Position numbers and translations under genes: made by a program
Notes under the pieces: model-generated
Database searches by the model: none
What the model was told of the DNA's origin: nothing
What the model saw: only the letters and a program-made list of their open reading frames with translations
DNA from: Hyphomicrobiales bacterium
GTDB lineage: Bacteria; Pseudomonadota; Alphaproteobacteria; Rhizobiales; Rhizobiaceae
Assembly: GCA_900467745.1 (NCBI GenBank)
Contig: UBQW01000005.1
Location: forward strand, 92,677 to 139,255
Direction: 5' to 3'
Length of the DNA stretch: 46,579 nucleotides
Part shown: piece after piece, positions 1 through 7,709 of the stretch
How positions within the stretch are numbered: the stretch's first letter is position 1
How the letters are laid out: each line of letters opens with the position of its first letter

Positions 1-20
1 GGAGAGGGGGAGCAAGAGGC

Positions 21-106
21 GCGCGCCACGAGTCCCTTCTCGCCAGCGGGGAAAAGATGCCGGCAGCTCAGGTGCAACAAGTTGCACCTGAGCTGAGGGG
101 GGCTTG
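21..106 (+). repeat. RIME-like intergenic repeat, copy A, with nested palindrome
   Basis: Positions 21-66 match 997-1042 at 43 of 46 bases in the same orientation. The unit carries the short inverted repeat CCCTTCTC/GCGGGGAAAAG typical of rhizobial intergenic mosaic elements. Copy A also holds a perfect inverted repeat at 65-94 (arms AGCTCAGGTGCAAC, two-base AA centre) that copy B lacks. Assignment to RIME is from memory of the family, not from a search. Confidence 0.65.
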
Positions 107-124
107 CCGTCGTCAACTGTCCAT

Positions 125-805
125 TCAAGCTCCCTTGGCGCCTTTGCCATCAGGCGAAGGCAGCACCACACCCAGCCTCTCCGCCACCTCAAACAGCGCC
201 GGCACCGCCGGGTTGCTCGATGCAGCCGAAGCGCAGAGCACAATGTCGAACTTCGGCGCGTCCATGATCGGCCGCGAGACCAGCCCTTCCGCCAGATCCG
301 CGCACAAAGACTGCGGGATGAGCGCGATGCCCAGGCCTTCGGCGACGAGGCGGATGATGGTGTGCTGCAGGCGGGGTTCCAGCGCGAAATGCGGGGCGAC
401 GCCTGGGGCGGCGCAGTAGTTGCGGATGGCGTCGCGGAGCGTCGGCGTCACGCTTGCGGGGGCGGCGATCAGGCGTTCGCTTGCGAGATCGGTTGGGTCG
501 GCAATGTCGAGTTCGGCCAGGCGGTGACCTTTCGGCACGATCAGGCGCAGGCGGTCGCGGGCGAGAAGCGTGGTGCGCAGATGGGTGGCCGGGCTGCCGC
601 CGAAGGTGACGGCGGCGTCGAGGCGGCCTTCGATCAGCATCTCCTCGATATCGGTCGGTATGCGTTCCTCGAGCACGAGGCGGACATCGGGGCGCGCTTG
701 CGAGTACAATCGCACCAGCACCGGGACGACGCTGTAGGCGGCGTTCATCATGAAGCCGAGCTTCAATTCGCCCTTCACGCCGGATGCCACCAGCTGCACA
801 TCGCG
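125..805 (-). pseudogene. LysR-family regulator, 5'-truncated (effector domain only)
   Basis: The reading frame codes for about 224 residues that resemble the effector-binding half of a LysR-type regulator: GELKLGFMMNAAYSVVPVLV near the start, then RLDAAVTFGG and a C-terminal LGIALIPQSL segment. The family is normally about 300 residues with an N-terminal winged helix-turn-helix of about 60 residues; that part is absent. The only start available is a GTG at 799, inside what should be the linker. Right of about 805 the sequence turns into the 3' end of a permease gene on the other strand. The protein, if made, could not bind DNA in the usual way, so I read it as a remnant. Confidence 0.8.
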
Positions 806-806
806 G

Positions 807-977
807 CAGGTTGCGGTGCATACCTGCGTTCTCTTGGCGGCGCTGCCGACGGGGACCGGGCCGTTTATGCTGGCGGAGTTTTATGGGCGGGAGGCGAGTT
901 TGACGGGGCGGATCGTGCTGGCCTCGACGGTGCTGTCGATCGCGACGATTTCGGCTTATCTGGCGGTGGCTGGGTGA
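807..977 (+). pseudogene. AEC-family permease, 3' remnant
   Basis: About 56 codons read VLLAALPTGTGPFMLAEFYG and run on to a hydrophobic end, ISAYLAVAG. This is the recognisable last transmembrane part of an auxin-efflux-carrier (AEC) family permease, normally about 310 residues. Nothing homologous lies to its left, where the LysR remnant begins on the opposite strand with no spacer. An open frame can be traced back to 750, but its first 20 codons are antisense to the LysR remnant. The layout fits a divergent regulator/permease pair that lost both 5' ends in one deletion. Confidence 0.7.
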
Positions 978-989
978 GGAATCATTGGG

Positions 990-1060
990 GCGAGCGGCCC
1001 GCCACGAGTCCCTTCTCCCCAGCGGGGAGAAGATGCCGGCAGGCAGATGAGGGGGCTGCG
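990..1060 (+). repeat. RIME-like intergenic repeat, copy B
   Basis: This is a direct copy of the repeat at 21-66 and includes the small hairpin CTTCTCCCC/GGGGAGAAG. It lacks the nested palindrome of copy A: after GATGCCGGCAG it goes straight to a GATGAGGGGGC segment. It faces the inverted copy at 1104-1205, and the pair fills most of the 978-1229 gap. Confidence 0.65.
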
Positions 1061-1103
1061 GGTGCGAGGTCTAAGATAATAATTTCAGATGGATAGCTGG
1101 GCG

Positions 1104-1205
1104 CCCGGAGCCCCCTCATCCCCGGTGCAACTAGTTGCACCTGAACCCTTCGGGCCACCTTCTCCCCTGTGGGGCGAAGGGAAAGCCGAGCAAGCGGCGA
1201 GCCCC
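1104..1205 (-). repeat. RIME-like intergenic repeat, copy C (inverted) with nested palindrome
   Basis: Read on the minus strand, this copy has the same order as copies A and B: a CCCCACAGGGGAGAAGG hairpin, a variable stretch, then GATGAGGGGGC. At 1124-1141 it contains the palindrome GGTGCAAC-TA-GTTGCACC, the same arms as at 71-88 in copy A. Copies B and C form a large inverted pair between the permease remnant and rnhA. Confidence 0.6.
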
Positions 1206-1229
1206 TACCCCACAAAAAAGAGAAGCACC

Positions 1230-1670
1230 CTACCGCTTCTTGAACGGCTCCATGCCCTTGCGGGCCAACTCATCGGCGCGTTCGTTTTCCGGGTGGCCGG
1301 CGTGGCCCTTGACCCAGTGCCACTTGACCTTGTGGCGCTGGTTGGCGGCGTCGAGTGCCTGCCAGAGTTCGCCGTTCTTCACCGGCTTCTTGTCGGCGGT
1401 TTTCCAGCCGTTCTTCTTCCAGCCGAAGATCCACTTCGAAATGCCGTCCATGACGTATTTGCTGTCGGTGTGGAGATCGACCTCGCAGGCGCTTTTCAGC
1501 GCCGTCAGCGCCGAGATGGCGGCAAGCAGTTCCATGCGGTTGTTGGTGGTTTCCGCCTCGCCGCCGCAGAGCTCCTTCTCGACCTCGCCATAGCGGAGCA
1601 CCGCGCCCCAGCCGCCGGGGCCGGGATTTCCGGAGCAGGCGCCGTCGGTGTAGATATCGACGTGCTTCAT
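1230..1670 (-). CDS. rnhA: Ribonuclease HI
   Basis: RNase HI cleaves the RNA strand of RNA-DNA hybrids in the cytoplasm, removing R-loops and primer remnants. The 146-residue product has the usual family length. It opens [20 protein letters not shown] and shows the four carboxylates D9, E47 (in NNRMELLA), D69 (in HTDSKYV) and D133 (in NERADELA), plus the catalytic-loop His123 in KGHAG. The frame is open further upstream to 1940, but the ATG at 1670 gives the family N-terminus and overlaps the thrB stop by four bases (ATGA), suggesting translational coupling. It is the last gene of the DUF983-SURF1-ispH-thrB-rnhA run. Confidence 0.96.
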   Translation of the reverse strand: MKHVDIYTDGACSGNPGPGGWGAVLRYGEVEKELCGGEAETTNNRMELLAAISALTALKSACEVDLHTDSKYVMDGISKWIFGWKKNGWKTADKKPVKNGELWQALDAANQRHKVKWHWVKGHAGHPENERADELARKGMEPFKKR

Positions 1671-2632
1671 GGCATGAGCCCGTATTCGGCGGCGGATTTG
1701 ATCTGTCGGTGGAAGCGCAGCTTGCGCAGGTATTCGAGCGGGTCCTTCTTCGTCACCATCGCGCCTTCCGGCGTCATCAGCCAGTCGTAGAGGCGGGTCA
1801 GGAAGAAGCGCAGCGCCGAGCCGCGCGAGAGGATCGGAAGTGCCTGAAGTTCGGCGTCGCTCAGCGGACGCACGCTGGTATAGCCTTCGAGCATCGCCAT
1901 GCCCTTGGTGATGTTGTAGGCGCCGTCCTTTTCGAAGCACCAGGCGTTGAGGATGATCGAGACGTCGTAGGCCAACAGATCGTTGCAGGCGAAGTAGAAG
2001 TCGATCAGGCCCGAGAGATCGTCGCCCAGGAAGAAGACGTTGTCGGGGAAGAGATCGGCGTGGATGACGCCTGCGGGGAGATCCTTCGGCCAGTGCGCCG
2101 CGAGAAAATCGAGTTCGCCACGGATTTCGGCCTGCAGGCCCTTCTCGACCTCGTCGGCGCGGGCTTCAGACTTGTCCCACAGCACCTGCCAGCCATCAAC
2201 GGAGAGCGCATTGGGGCGCTTGAGCTCAAAACCTTCGCCGGCGATGTGCATGCGGGCGAGCGCTTTGCCGACTTCGCGGCAATGCTTGGCTTCCGGCTTG
2301 CGCAGCCACATGCCTTCGAGGAAGGAGATCAGCGCCGCGGGGCGATCCGACAGCTGGCCGAGCAGCGCGCCGTCCTTGCGCGGCAGCGGCAGCGGGCAGG
2401 ACAGGCCGCGGGCGGAAAGATGCTGCATGAGGCCGAGGAAGAACGGCAGGTCGGTTTTCTCGACGCGCTTTTCGTAGAGCGTCAGGATCAGCGGGTCCTT
2501 CGACGTATGCAGCAGGAAATTGCTGTTTTCGACGCCCTCGGCGATGCCCTTGTAGGACAACAGCGTGCCGGCGTCATATTCCGTCAGGAACCACTTCAGA
2601 TCGTCTTCGGAGATATCGGTGTAGACTGCCAA
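1667..2632 (-). CDS. thrB: Homoserine kinase (ThrB, aminoglycoside-phosphotransferase fold)
   Basis: Phosphorylates L-homoserine on the threonine branch of the aspartate pathway. The 321-residue product belongs to the APH-like ThrB type of alphaproteobacteria rather than the GHMP type of E. coli. The catalytic loop is [13 protein letters not shown] (H191, D193, N198) and the metal-binding Asp is D211 in [12 protein letters not shown] chose the TTG at 2632 because it gives (M)[19 protein letters not shown], the N-terminus I recall for this family. The frame runs back to 2704, but that adds a basic, non-conserved leader. Its stop overlaps rnhA by four bases. Confidence 0.93.
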   Translation of the reverse strand: MAVYTDISEDDLKWFLTEYDAGTLLSYKGIAEGVENSNFLLHTSKDPLILTLYEKRVEKTDLPFFLGLMQHLSARGLSCPLPLPRKDGALLGQLSDRPAALISFLEGMWLRKPEAKHCREVGKALARMHIAGEGFELKRPNALSVDGWQVLWDKSEARADEVEKGLQAEIRGELDFLAAHWPKDLPAGVIHADLFPDNVFFLGDDLSGLIDFYFACNDLLAYDVSIILNAWCFEKDGAYNITKGMAMLEGYTSVRPLSDAELQALPILSRGSALRFFLTRLYDWLMTPEGAMVTKKDPLEYLRKLRFHRQIKSAAEYGLMP

Positions 2633-2707
2633 GGCGGGCTCTCGTTTTCGGTTTGGTGCTTCGGTCGGCTTCGGGCGGCGCAAATGATACCCCCCTCCGA
2701 CCAACGA

Positions 2708-3709
2708 TTACCCGTTGACGAACGCCATATCCGCCGTCGTCAGCTCGATGTCGCGCAGTTCGCGGTTGACGAGGAAGTGCTCGTTTTCCTGAACCGTCTC
2801 GGCAAGCTCGACCCTGGCTTCAAAGCGGGCGCGAAAAGCTTCGATGATCTCGTTGACGATGACCTCCGGGGCCGAGGCGCCGGCCGAGAGGCCGAGCGTG
2901 CCGACGTGGCCGATATCGTCCCAATCGAGCTCGGAGGCGCGCTGCACCAGGATCGATTTCTTCGCCCCTGCCCTGAGCGCCACTTCGACGAGGCGCTTGG
3001 AGTTGGACGAGTTGGGCGCGCCGACGATGATGAAGAGATCGCAGCCGGGGGCCGCCTGCTTGACGACTTCCTGGCGGTTTGTCGTGGCGTAGCAGATGGA
3101 ATCGGCCGATGGCGCGGTGAGATTCGGGAAGCGCTCCTGCAGGCGGGCGATGACGCCGGCTGTGTCGTCGACCGAGAGCGTGGTCTGCGTGACATAGCCG
3201 AGATTGTCGGGATCGACGGGCTCGTAGAGATCGACATCGGCGATGGTTTCGACCAACGAGACGGCGCCTTCGGGAAGCTGGCCCATGGTGCCGATCACTT
3301 CCGGGTGTCCGGCATGGCCGATCAGCACGACGTGACGGCCGAGCTTGTTGTGGCGCATGGCCTGCTTGTGGACCTTGGAGACCAGCGGGCATGTGGCGTC
3401 GAGATAGAAGAGGTTGCGTGTGGTCGCATCCTCCGGCACCGATTTCGGCACGCCATGGGCGGAGAAGACCACCGGCTGGGCGCGATGCTCTTCCGGGATC
3501 TCGTTCAGCTCCTCGACGAAGACGGCGCCCTTGGCTTCCAGTCCCTCGACGACATAGCGGTTATGAACGATCTCGTGCCTGACATAGACGGGCGCGCCAT
3601 AGGATTTCAGCGCCAGAACGACGATCTGGATCGCCCGGTCGACGCCGGCGCAAAAGCCGCGCGGCCCGCAGAGCCTGATCGTCAGTGGAGGTTTCGCCGC
3701 AATATTCAT
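2708..3709 (-). CDS. ispH: 4-hydroxy-3-methylbut-2-enyl diphosphate reductase
   Basis: Last enzyme of the MEP isoprenoid pathway; it reduces HMBPP to IPP and DMAPP with a [4Fe-4S] cluster. The three expected cluster cysteines are C20 (GFCAGV), C107 (DATCPLV) and C206 ([10 protein letters not shown]). The acid-base glutamate lies in GHPEVIG. Length (333 residues) is normal. It lies 62 bases after SURF1 and upstream of thrB on the same strand, probably co-transcribed. The first pathway enzyme, Dxs, is also in this window, at 44571-46487. Confidence 0.96.
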   Translation of the reverse strand: MNIAAKPPLTIRLCGPRGFCAGVDRAIQIVVLALKSYGAPVYVRHEIVHNRYVVEGLEAKGAVFVEELNEIPEEHRAQPVVFSAHGVPKSVPEDATTRNLFYLDATCPLVSKVHKQAMRHNKLGRHVVLIGHAGHPEVIGTMGQLPEGAVSLVETIADVDLYEPVDPDNLGYVTQTTLSVDDTAGVIARLQERFPNLTAPSADSICYATTNRQEVVKQAAPGCDLFIIVGAPNSSNSKRLVEVALRAGAKKSILVQRASELDWDDIGHVGTLGLSAGASAPEVIVNEIIEAFRARFEARVELAETVQENEHFLVNRELRDIELTTADMAFVNG

Positions 3710-3771
3710 GTCTTTTCCGGTTTATGCAGATGTGCGTCTCTAGCCCAATATAGGCAGAAATTGAAGCGATA

Positions 3772-4551
3772 CTATTGCGCCGGCGGATTGCCGCGCTTGC
3801 GAAACCGCGCGACGACGACGATCACGACCAGCGTGGCGGCGAGACCATACCAGGTGAAAGCGTATTGCAGGTGGTTGTTGGGCAGGTCGACCTCGGTGAC
3901 GCCGCCGATCGGCATGCCCTTGGGATTGGGCGTGTCGTCGGCATCGACGAAGAACGGCACGACAGAAGCCTTGTCGAGCCCGGTGCTCGAGGCCATGACG
4001 TCGAGGTCCTTCCAGTAGAAGATGTTCTTGGCGACGTCATTATCGGGCACGATCCAGGACGGCTTGCCAGGGAGCTTCGAGCGGGCGAGACCGTTGACGG
4101 TCTGCTCGCCCGTCAGCTGGCCCTGCATGCGCATTTCCGGTTCCTTGTTGTCATAGGGCACGAAGCCACGATTGACGAAGAGGAAGCGGCCGTCTGAGAG
4201 CTGCAGCGGTGTGTAGACGTAGAAACCGGTCTGGCCGCGCCAGGTGGCGAAGAAGTGGCGTTCGCGGCTGTTGTCGTAGACGCCTGTCGCGGTGACGCGG
4301 CGGTATTCGATATCCTCACCCTTGGCGGCCATGGCCTCGATATCGGAGAGCGGGACTACGGGGGCTGCGAGGCGGGCGGCGATGTCGGCGAGCAGGCCTT
4401 CCTTCCAGTGCAGCCGCTCGACCTGCCAGGTGCCGAGTGCAATCAGGATGGCGAGCGCGACGAGGACCGCGATGGCGGTCAGAACCGATCGCGTGCGGCG
4501 GGGGGCTGCGGCTGTGGCATCAATCACGGGAGAGACGTCCTTCACGGGCAT
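3772..4551 (-). CDS. SURF1-family cytochrome oxidase assembly protein
   Basis: SURF1 proteins help insert heme a into subunit I of aa3-type cytochrome c oxidase. The 259-residue product has the family plan: an N-terminal transmembrane helix at about 22-40 followed by LGTWQVERLHWKEGLL, a periplasmic domain with RRVTATGVYD and GFYVYTPLQL, and a C-terminal helix ending in ARFRKRG. The start at 4551 overlaps the end of the DUF983 gene by 32 bases, so the two are probably coupled. Its partners in the oxidase operon (14062-19374) are over 9 kb away because of intervening accessory genes. Confidence 0.92.
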   Translation of the reverse strand: MPVKDVSPVIDATAAAPRRTRSVLTAIAVLVALAILIALGTWQVERLHWKEGLLADIAARLAAPVVPLSDIEAMAAKGEDIEYRRVTATGVYDNSRERHFFATWRGQTGFYVYTPLQLSDGRFLFVNRGFVPYDNKEPEMRMQGQLTGEQTVNGLARSKLPGKPSWIVPDNDVAKNIFYWKDLDVMASSTGLDKASVVPFFVDADDTPNPKGMPIGGVTEVDLPNNHLQYAFTWYGLAATLVVIVVVARFRKRGNPPAQ

Positions 4552-4903
4552 TGTGGCGATACTGCATGGCGATGAGGATGCCCTTGCACCAACGCAGTGC
4601 GAGAAGCGAGAGGATGATCGTCAGCGGCGCAAAGAGCAGGATGTGCAGCCAGATCGGCGGCGCATAGTTCACTTCGAGCCACAGCACCGAGCCGATGACG
4701 ATGAAGCCGACGATCAGGATGACGAAGACGGCCGGGCCATCGCCGGCGTCGGCAAAGGCATAATCGAGCCCACAGGCGGCGCAGCGCGGCTTCAGGCCTA
4801 GCAAACCATTGAAAAGCTTGCCGTTGCCGCAGCGCGGGCAGCAGCCGCGAATGCCTGTTTTCAAAGGATCCACAGGCGGGAAATGCGCGCTGTCCTCGTT
4901 CAT
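4520..4903 (-). CDS. DUF983 membrane protein with two CxxC motifs
   Basis: The 127-residue protein has an N-terminal domain with two CxxC pairs (C22/C25 and C41/C44), which probably binds a metal, followed by two transmembrane helices (about 57-76 and 84-105). This is the plan of DUF983 proteins, found next to cox assembly genes in alphaproteobacteria; their exact role is unknown to me. A ribosome site GGGAGG lies seven bases before the ATG. It heads the DUF983-SURF1-ispH-thrB-rnhA run, so the 120 bases upstream should carry the promoter for the run. Confidence 0.88.
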   Translation of the reverse strand: MNEDSAHFPPVDPLKTGIRGCCPRCGNGKLFNGLLGLKPRCAACGLDYAFADAGDGPAVFVILIVGFIVIGSVLWLEVNYAPPIWLHILLFAPLTIILSLLALRWCKGILIAMQYRHNAREGRLSRD

Positions 4904-5024
4904 GCTATCCTCCCGACGCGGTGAGTCACCGCCTTAAAGTCACCCATAATCTAATCGAAATGCGAAGTGAAATGCCTGCGCGATTTCGCCTCAGTGATTC
5001 GCGCCAAACAAAAGAAGAAAACAC

Positions 5025-5666
5025 ATGTCCGAGGAAAACCCTGCCGCTCAGATCGTCATTCTGAACGGCGCACCGCGCAGCGGAAAATCATCGATCGCCA
5101 AGGCGATCCAGGACGAGTTCGACGGCCCGTGGATGAACCTCGGCGTCGATGCCTATAATGGCATGACGCCGGAGCGCTATCTTCCCGGTATCGGCCTGCG
5201 TCCCGGCGGCGAGCGGCCCGATCTCGAGGAGATGGTGCCGTTTTTCTACGCCGCACTATACGAGACCATCGCCATCCATGTCGGCCTCGGCCTCAACGTC
5301 GTCGCCGATCTCGGGCACCATGATTTCTACTCGCAACCGCTCGGCATCCTCACCGACTGCGCCCGCAGGCTGGAAGGTTTTCCTGTTCTCTTCGTCGGCG
5401 TTCATTGTCCCCTCGATACGATCATGCGCCGCCGCGAGATCCGCATGCCGGGCCGCGAGGGGCTGTACGACCAGGCAAGCGCGGAGGACCCGATCCCCGA
5501 TTCGGTGCAGCGCTGGCAGGACCATGTGCACCAGCCGGGGATCTACGATCTGGAAGTGGACACGTCGCTTTTGACGCCGCTGGAATGCGCCGAGATCATC
5601 CGGCAGACGCTGGACCTCGGGATACCCCGGCCGTCGGCGTTCGAGCGGATCGCGGAAGCGCGGTAG
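5025..5666 (+). CDS. Chloramphenicol phosphotransferase-like P-loop kinase
   Basis: The 213-residue product has a Walker A loop GAPRSGKS at residues 15-22, directly after a short hydrophobic strand (IVILNG), and an Asp at 42 in LGVDAYNGM. This matches the layout of the chloramphenicol 3-O-phosphotransferase-like family (CPT), in which an Asp after strand 2 acts as base. Later segments HCPLDTIMRRREIR and DLEVDTSLLTPLECA fit the lid and last strand of the P-loop kinase fold. Substrate is not inferable; most such genes are not proven resistance genes. It is the first gene of the accessory block and is transcribed alone, away from DUF983. Confidence 0.8.
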   Translation: MSEENPAAQIVILNGAPRSGKSSIAKAIQDEFDGPWMNLGVDAYNGMTPERYLPGIGLRPGGERPDLEEMVPFFYAALYETIAIHVGLGLNVVADLGHHDFYSQPLGILTDCARRLEGFPVLFVGVHCPLDTIMRRREIRMPGREGLYDQASAEDPIPDSVQRWQDHVHQPGIYDLEVDTSLLTPLECAEIIRQTLDLGIPRPSAFERIAEAR

Positions 5667-5830
5667 GGCACGCAAGCAGCCGCTCATTTGTGAAACGCTT
5701 TGACGGTGTTCAGCGATGCCCCTGCAACTTCGGTTATCGGGGGGCATCGCCCATGGCTGGAGACGTTTCGGAATGCATTGGCAGCTAAGCGCCTGAAGCG
5801 GTCATCACGACTGCTGCTGCTGTGGTTCCA

Positions 5831-6214
5831 TCACTCGTAGGCGACGAACGAGATCACGTTCCCGTCCGGGTCACGGACATGGAAGTCCGTTCCGCCCCAA
5901 GGCTGGCTGGTTGGCTCCTGCGCAAACTCCGCGCCGCGGCCGCGCAGCTCCTCAAACAACCCGTGCACGTCCGAAACCTCAATTGTAGCGAGAATAAGCG
6001 AGACCTCGCGTGCTGCGAGATCGGCAAAATTCGGTCTGCTGACACATCGAAGATGCAGACAGGCCGCGCCGCGCGACACAGCGCCGTAAAACGGCGGCGT
6101 ACCGTGGAGGAAATCGACGCCAAATCCGAGTTTCTCTTTGAAGAATTGGGCGCTCACCGGCACATCACGCACAAAGAGGATCGGGACGACGGGCTTCAGG
6201 GCAATTTCGCTCAT
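5831..6214 (-). CDS. VOC-superfamily protein (glyoxalase/bleomycin-resistance fold)
   Basis: The 127-residue protein opens IALKPVVPILFVRDVPVSAQ, continues with FFKEKLGF, and ends GGTDFHVRDPDGNVISFV, the typical beta-alpha-beta-beta-beta units of vicinal-oxygen-chelate proteins. Subfamily and substrate cannot be read from sequence. I prefer the ATG at 6214 over the in-frame one at 6241 because GGAGA lies eight bases ahead of it and conserved sequence begins right after. GC content around here is lower than in the flanking core genes. Confidence 0.85.
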   Translation of the reverse strand: MSEIALKPVVPILFVRDVPVSAQFFKEKLGFGVDFLHGTPPFYGAVSRGAACLHLRCVSRPNFADLAAREVSLILATIEVSDVHGLFEELRGRGAEFAQEPTSQPWGGTDFHVRDPDGNVISFVAYE

Positions 6215-6324
6215 GCTAGTCTCCGCTACGTCGATACCCACTGATTGAATCTACAGGTAGATTTATGTGCCTGCAAAGGGGCCGAGCAAACGAGAGTGCT
6301 TCGTGCGCAAAGCGCCAGAAGCGG

Positions 6325-6504
6325 TCACCCCAGAAAATAGAGCAATCTCCAATTGAGAAAGCTCACAACCAACCCAGCCAGAGCGCCCAGCGGTGTGAAT
6401 ACCAACACCCCAATCGGGCCTGCGAGTTCATAGCCAAGCCAACCACCGAGGATCAGCCCGATTATGCTTAGAATGATCGTAATTGCTTTGTGCAGGTTTC
6501 CCAT
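6325..6504 (-). CDS. Small two-helix membrane protein, 59 residues
   Basis: An ATG at 6504 opens a 59-codon frame ending TGA at 6325. The product starts MGNLHKAITIILSIIGLILGG, turns at GYELAGPIG, and has a second hydrophobic stretch VLVFTPLGALAGLVVSFLNW. It therefore looks like a helical hairpin with glycine-rich helices. No strong ribosome site is visible (TTGAG close to the ATG). It resembles small YeaQ/GlsB-like membrane proteins in style, but I cannot assign a family. The 82% or so of codons in hydrophobic runs and the clean stop make chance unlikely. Confidence 0.55.
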   Translation of the reverse strand: MGNLHKAITIILSIIGLILGGWLGYELAGPIGVLVFTPLGALAGLVVSFLNWRLLYFLG

Positions 6505-6646
6505 GGCTCAAGTCTAACCGTCGCAGATGTCATGCTCAATCGGGCCGACTTCGGCCTTCCCCTTCGCGCCAACAGCGGTCATCGCTGCACTCGATATTGG
6601 CTGAAGAAGACCAAACCGGATCCTGTGCTTTGCCCGATGGTGAGCC

Positions 6647-7690
6647 TCAATCCTTCGGCTTGGCCGTCGGAAAGGTCCAGGAACCATCGAGCACGCTGGC
6701 GTCCGGCCGATAGAGGCGCACCATATAGTTCCAGCCCTTTTCAATGGGCAGGCAGTTACCGGCCCCGGCGTTGCATCCTCCAAATTGGATCATCGTCGAT
6801 CCATCGGCCTCCTTCTTGGCCGTCATGTTGTTGAAGGTATATGCGTCGAGCTTGTTCTTGTGAAAGTAGCCGTCCTCGCCGTAGCGGCTGATCGACCAGA
6901 AGCCATTGACCGGCACAGTCGCGGGGACGGTTACGGCATAAACGGTTTTGCCGTCGTTCCTGGCGGGCGTCACGTTCAGGTAGAGCGCGTCCGTCTCCGG
7001 ATTGCCGCCCCAGGCCGAAGCCGTGCCGATCAGATGCCGGATCGGATCGACGTGCTCCTTGTCGCCGAACATGCGTTTGGTGTCGGGAAGCGAGGAGGCA
7101 AGGATCAGGAGCGCGTTGTGCACTTCCTTCTGGCTCTTCGTGTCCCATCGCGGCAGGTCAAGCTTTCCCGGCCCGCCCGGCTGCTCGACCTTGATCGCGC
7201 CCTGCAGTTCATGGACCTTTTTTACGTCGGCGGGGTCTTCCGGGTTCACCAGGGTCCGGACAGCCGCGAGCACGTAGCGGGTGCCGGCCTGTTGTCGGTC
7301 GATCTTGTAGGACCCGGCTCCATAGTGGACGTTGCCGACGACGTAATGGTCCTGGTTGATCACCTGAAGGGACATGAAGCGACCTTCAGCCTCCGGCAGC
7401 GTGATCGTCGCCGGGCCGGCGTCGAGATCGAAAATCGCTGCCGAACAAAGCGTATCCCGGTTTGCGCGCACGACCGTCTGCTTGTCGATCGGCATCGCTT
7501 CCTGATAGTGGAAAAAACGGCCGACATTTCCGGCCTGTTTGGCCGCGACCGCGATGTAGGAGTCGGATTCGGCGCGAACGAAATTGTCAGCAGTCACCTT
7601 CACCGGCTCGTCCGCCGAAGCGGTCGTTTGACCGATCAGCACCAGAGACCCAGCCAAGGCGATGATGCGCGGCAATGTAGCGATGGTCAT
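6647..7690 (-). CDS. Secreted DUF1254/DUF1214 protein
   Basis: The 347-residue product has a signal peptide (MTIATLPRIIALAGSLVLIG, probable cleavage after ASA near residue 26). It then has a DUF1254 part (VVRANRDTLCSAAIFDLDAG, EGRFMSLQVINQDHY) and a DUF1214 part ending near the C-terminus (VNGFWSISRYGEDGY, NYMVRLYRP, SWTFPTAKP). The biochemical role of these families is not known to me. A good ribosome site, AGGAGAG, precedes the ATG. It lies 19 bases after the related gene at 7710-9107 and is probably in one operon with it. The FWSISRY segment is the counterpart of the site where the neighbour has a stop codon. Confidence 0.88.
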   Translation of the reverse strand: MTIATLPRIIALAGSLVLIGQTTASADEPVKVTADNFVRAESDSYIAVAAKQAGNVGRFFHYQEAMPIDKQTVVRANRDTLCSAAIFDLDAGPATITLPEAEGRFMSLQVINQDHYVVGNVHYGAGSYKIDRQQAGTRYVLAAVRTLVNPEDPADVKKVHELQGAIKVEQPGGPGKLDLPRWDTKSQKEVHNALLILASSLPDTKRMFGDKEHVDPIRHLIGTASAWGGNPETDALYLNVTPARNDGKTVYAVTVPATVPVNGFWSISRYGEDGYFHKNKLDAYTFNNMTAKKEADGSTMIQFGGCNAGAGNCLPIEKGWNYMVRLYRPDASVLDGSWTFPTAKPKD

Positions 7691-7709
7691 TCGTCTCTCC
7701 TGTCATCAT

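Noticed and set aside
1709..4018. Open frame of 769 codons on the plus strand
   Set aside because: It lies antisense to thrB and ispH, which have clear families and catalytic motifs. Long antisense frames are common in high-GC DNA; the translation shows no family-like motifs.
6505..6646. Degenerate genomic repeat near the end of the DUF1254 gene
   Set aside because: The minus-strand translation (ISSAAMTAVGAKGKAEV) hints at a common alphaproteobacterial repeat, but without a second copy in this window I cannot support it.
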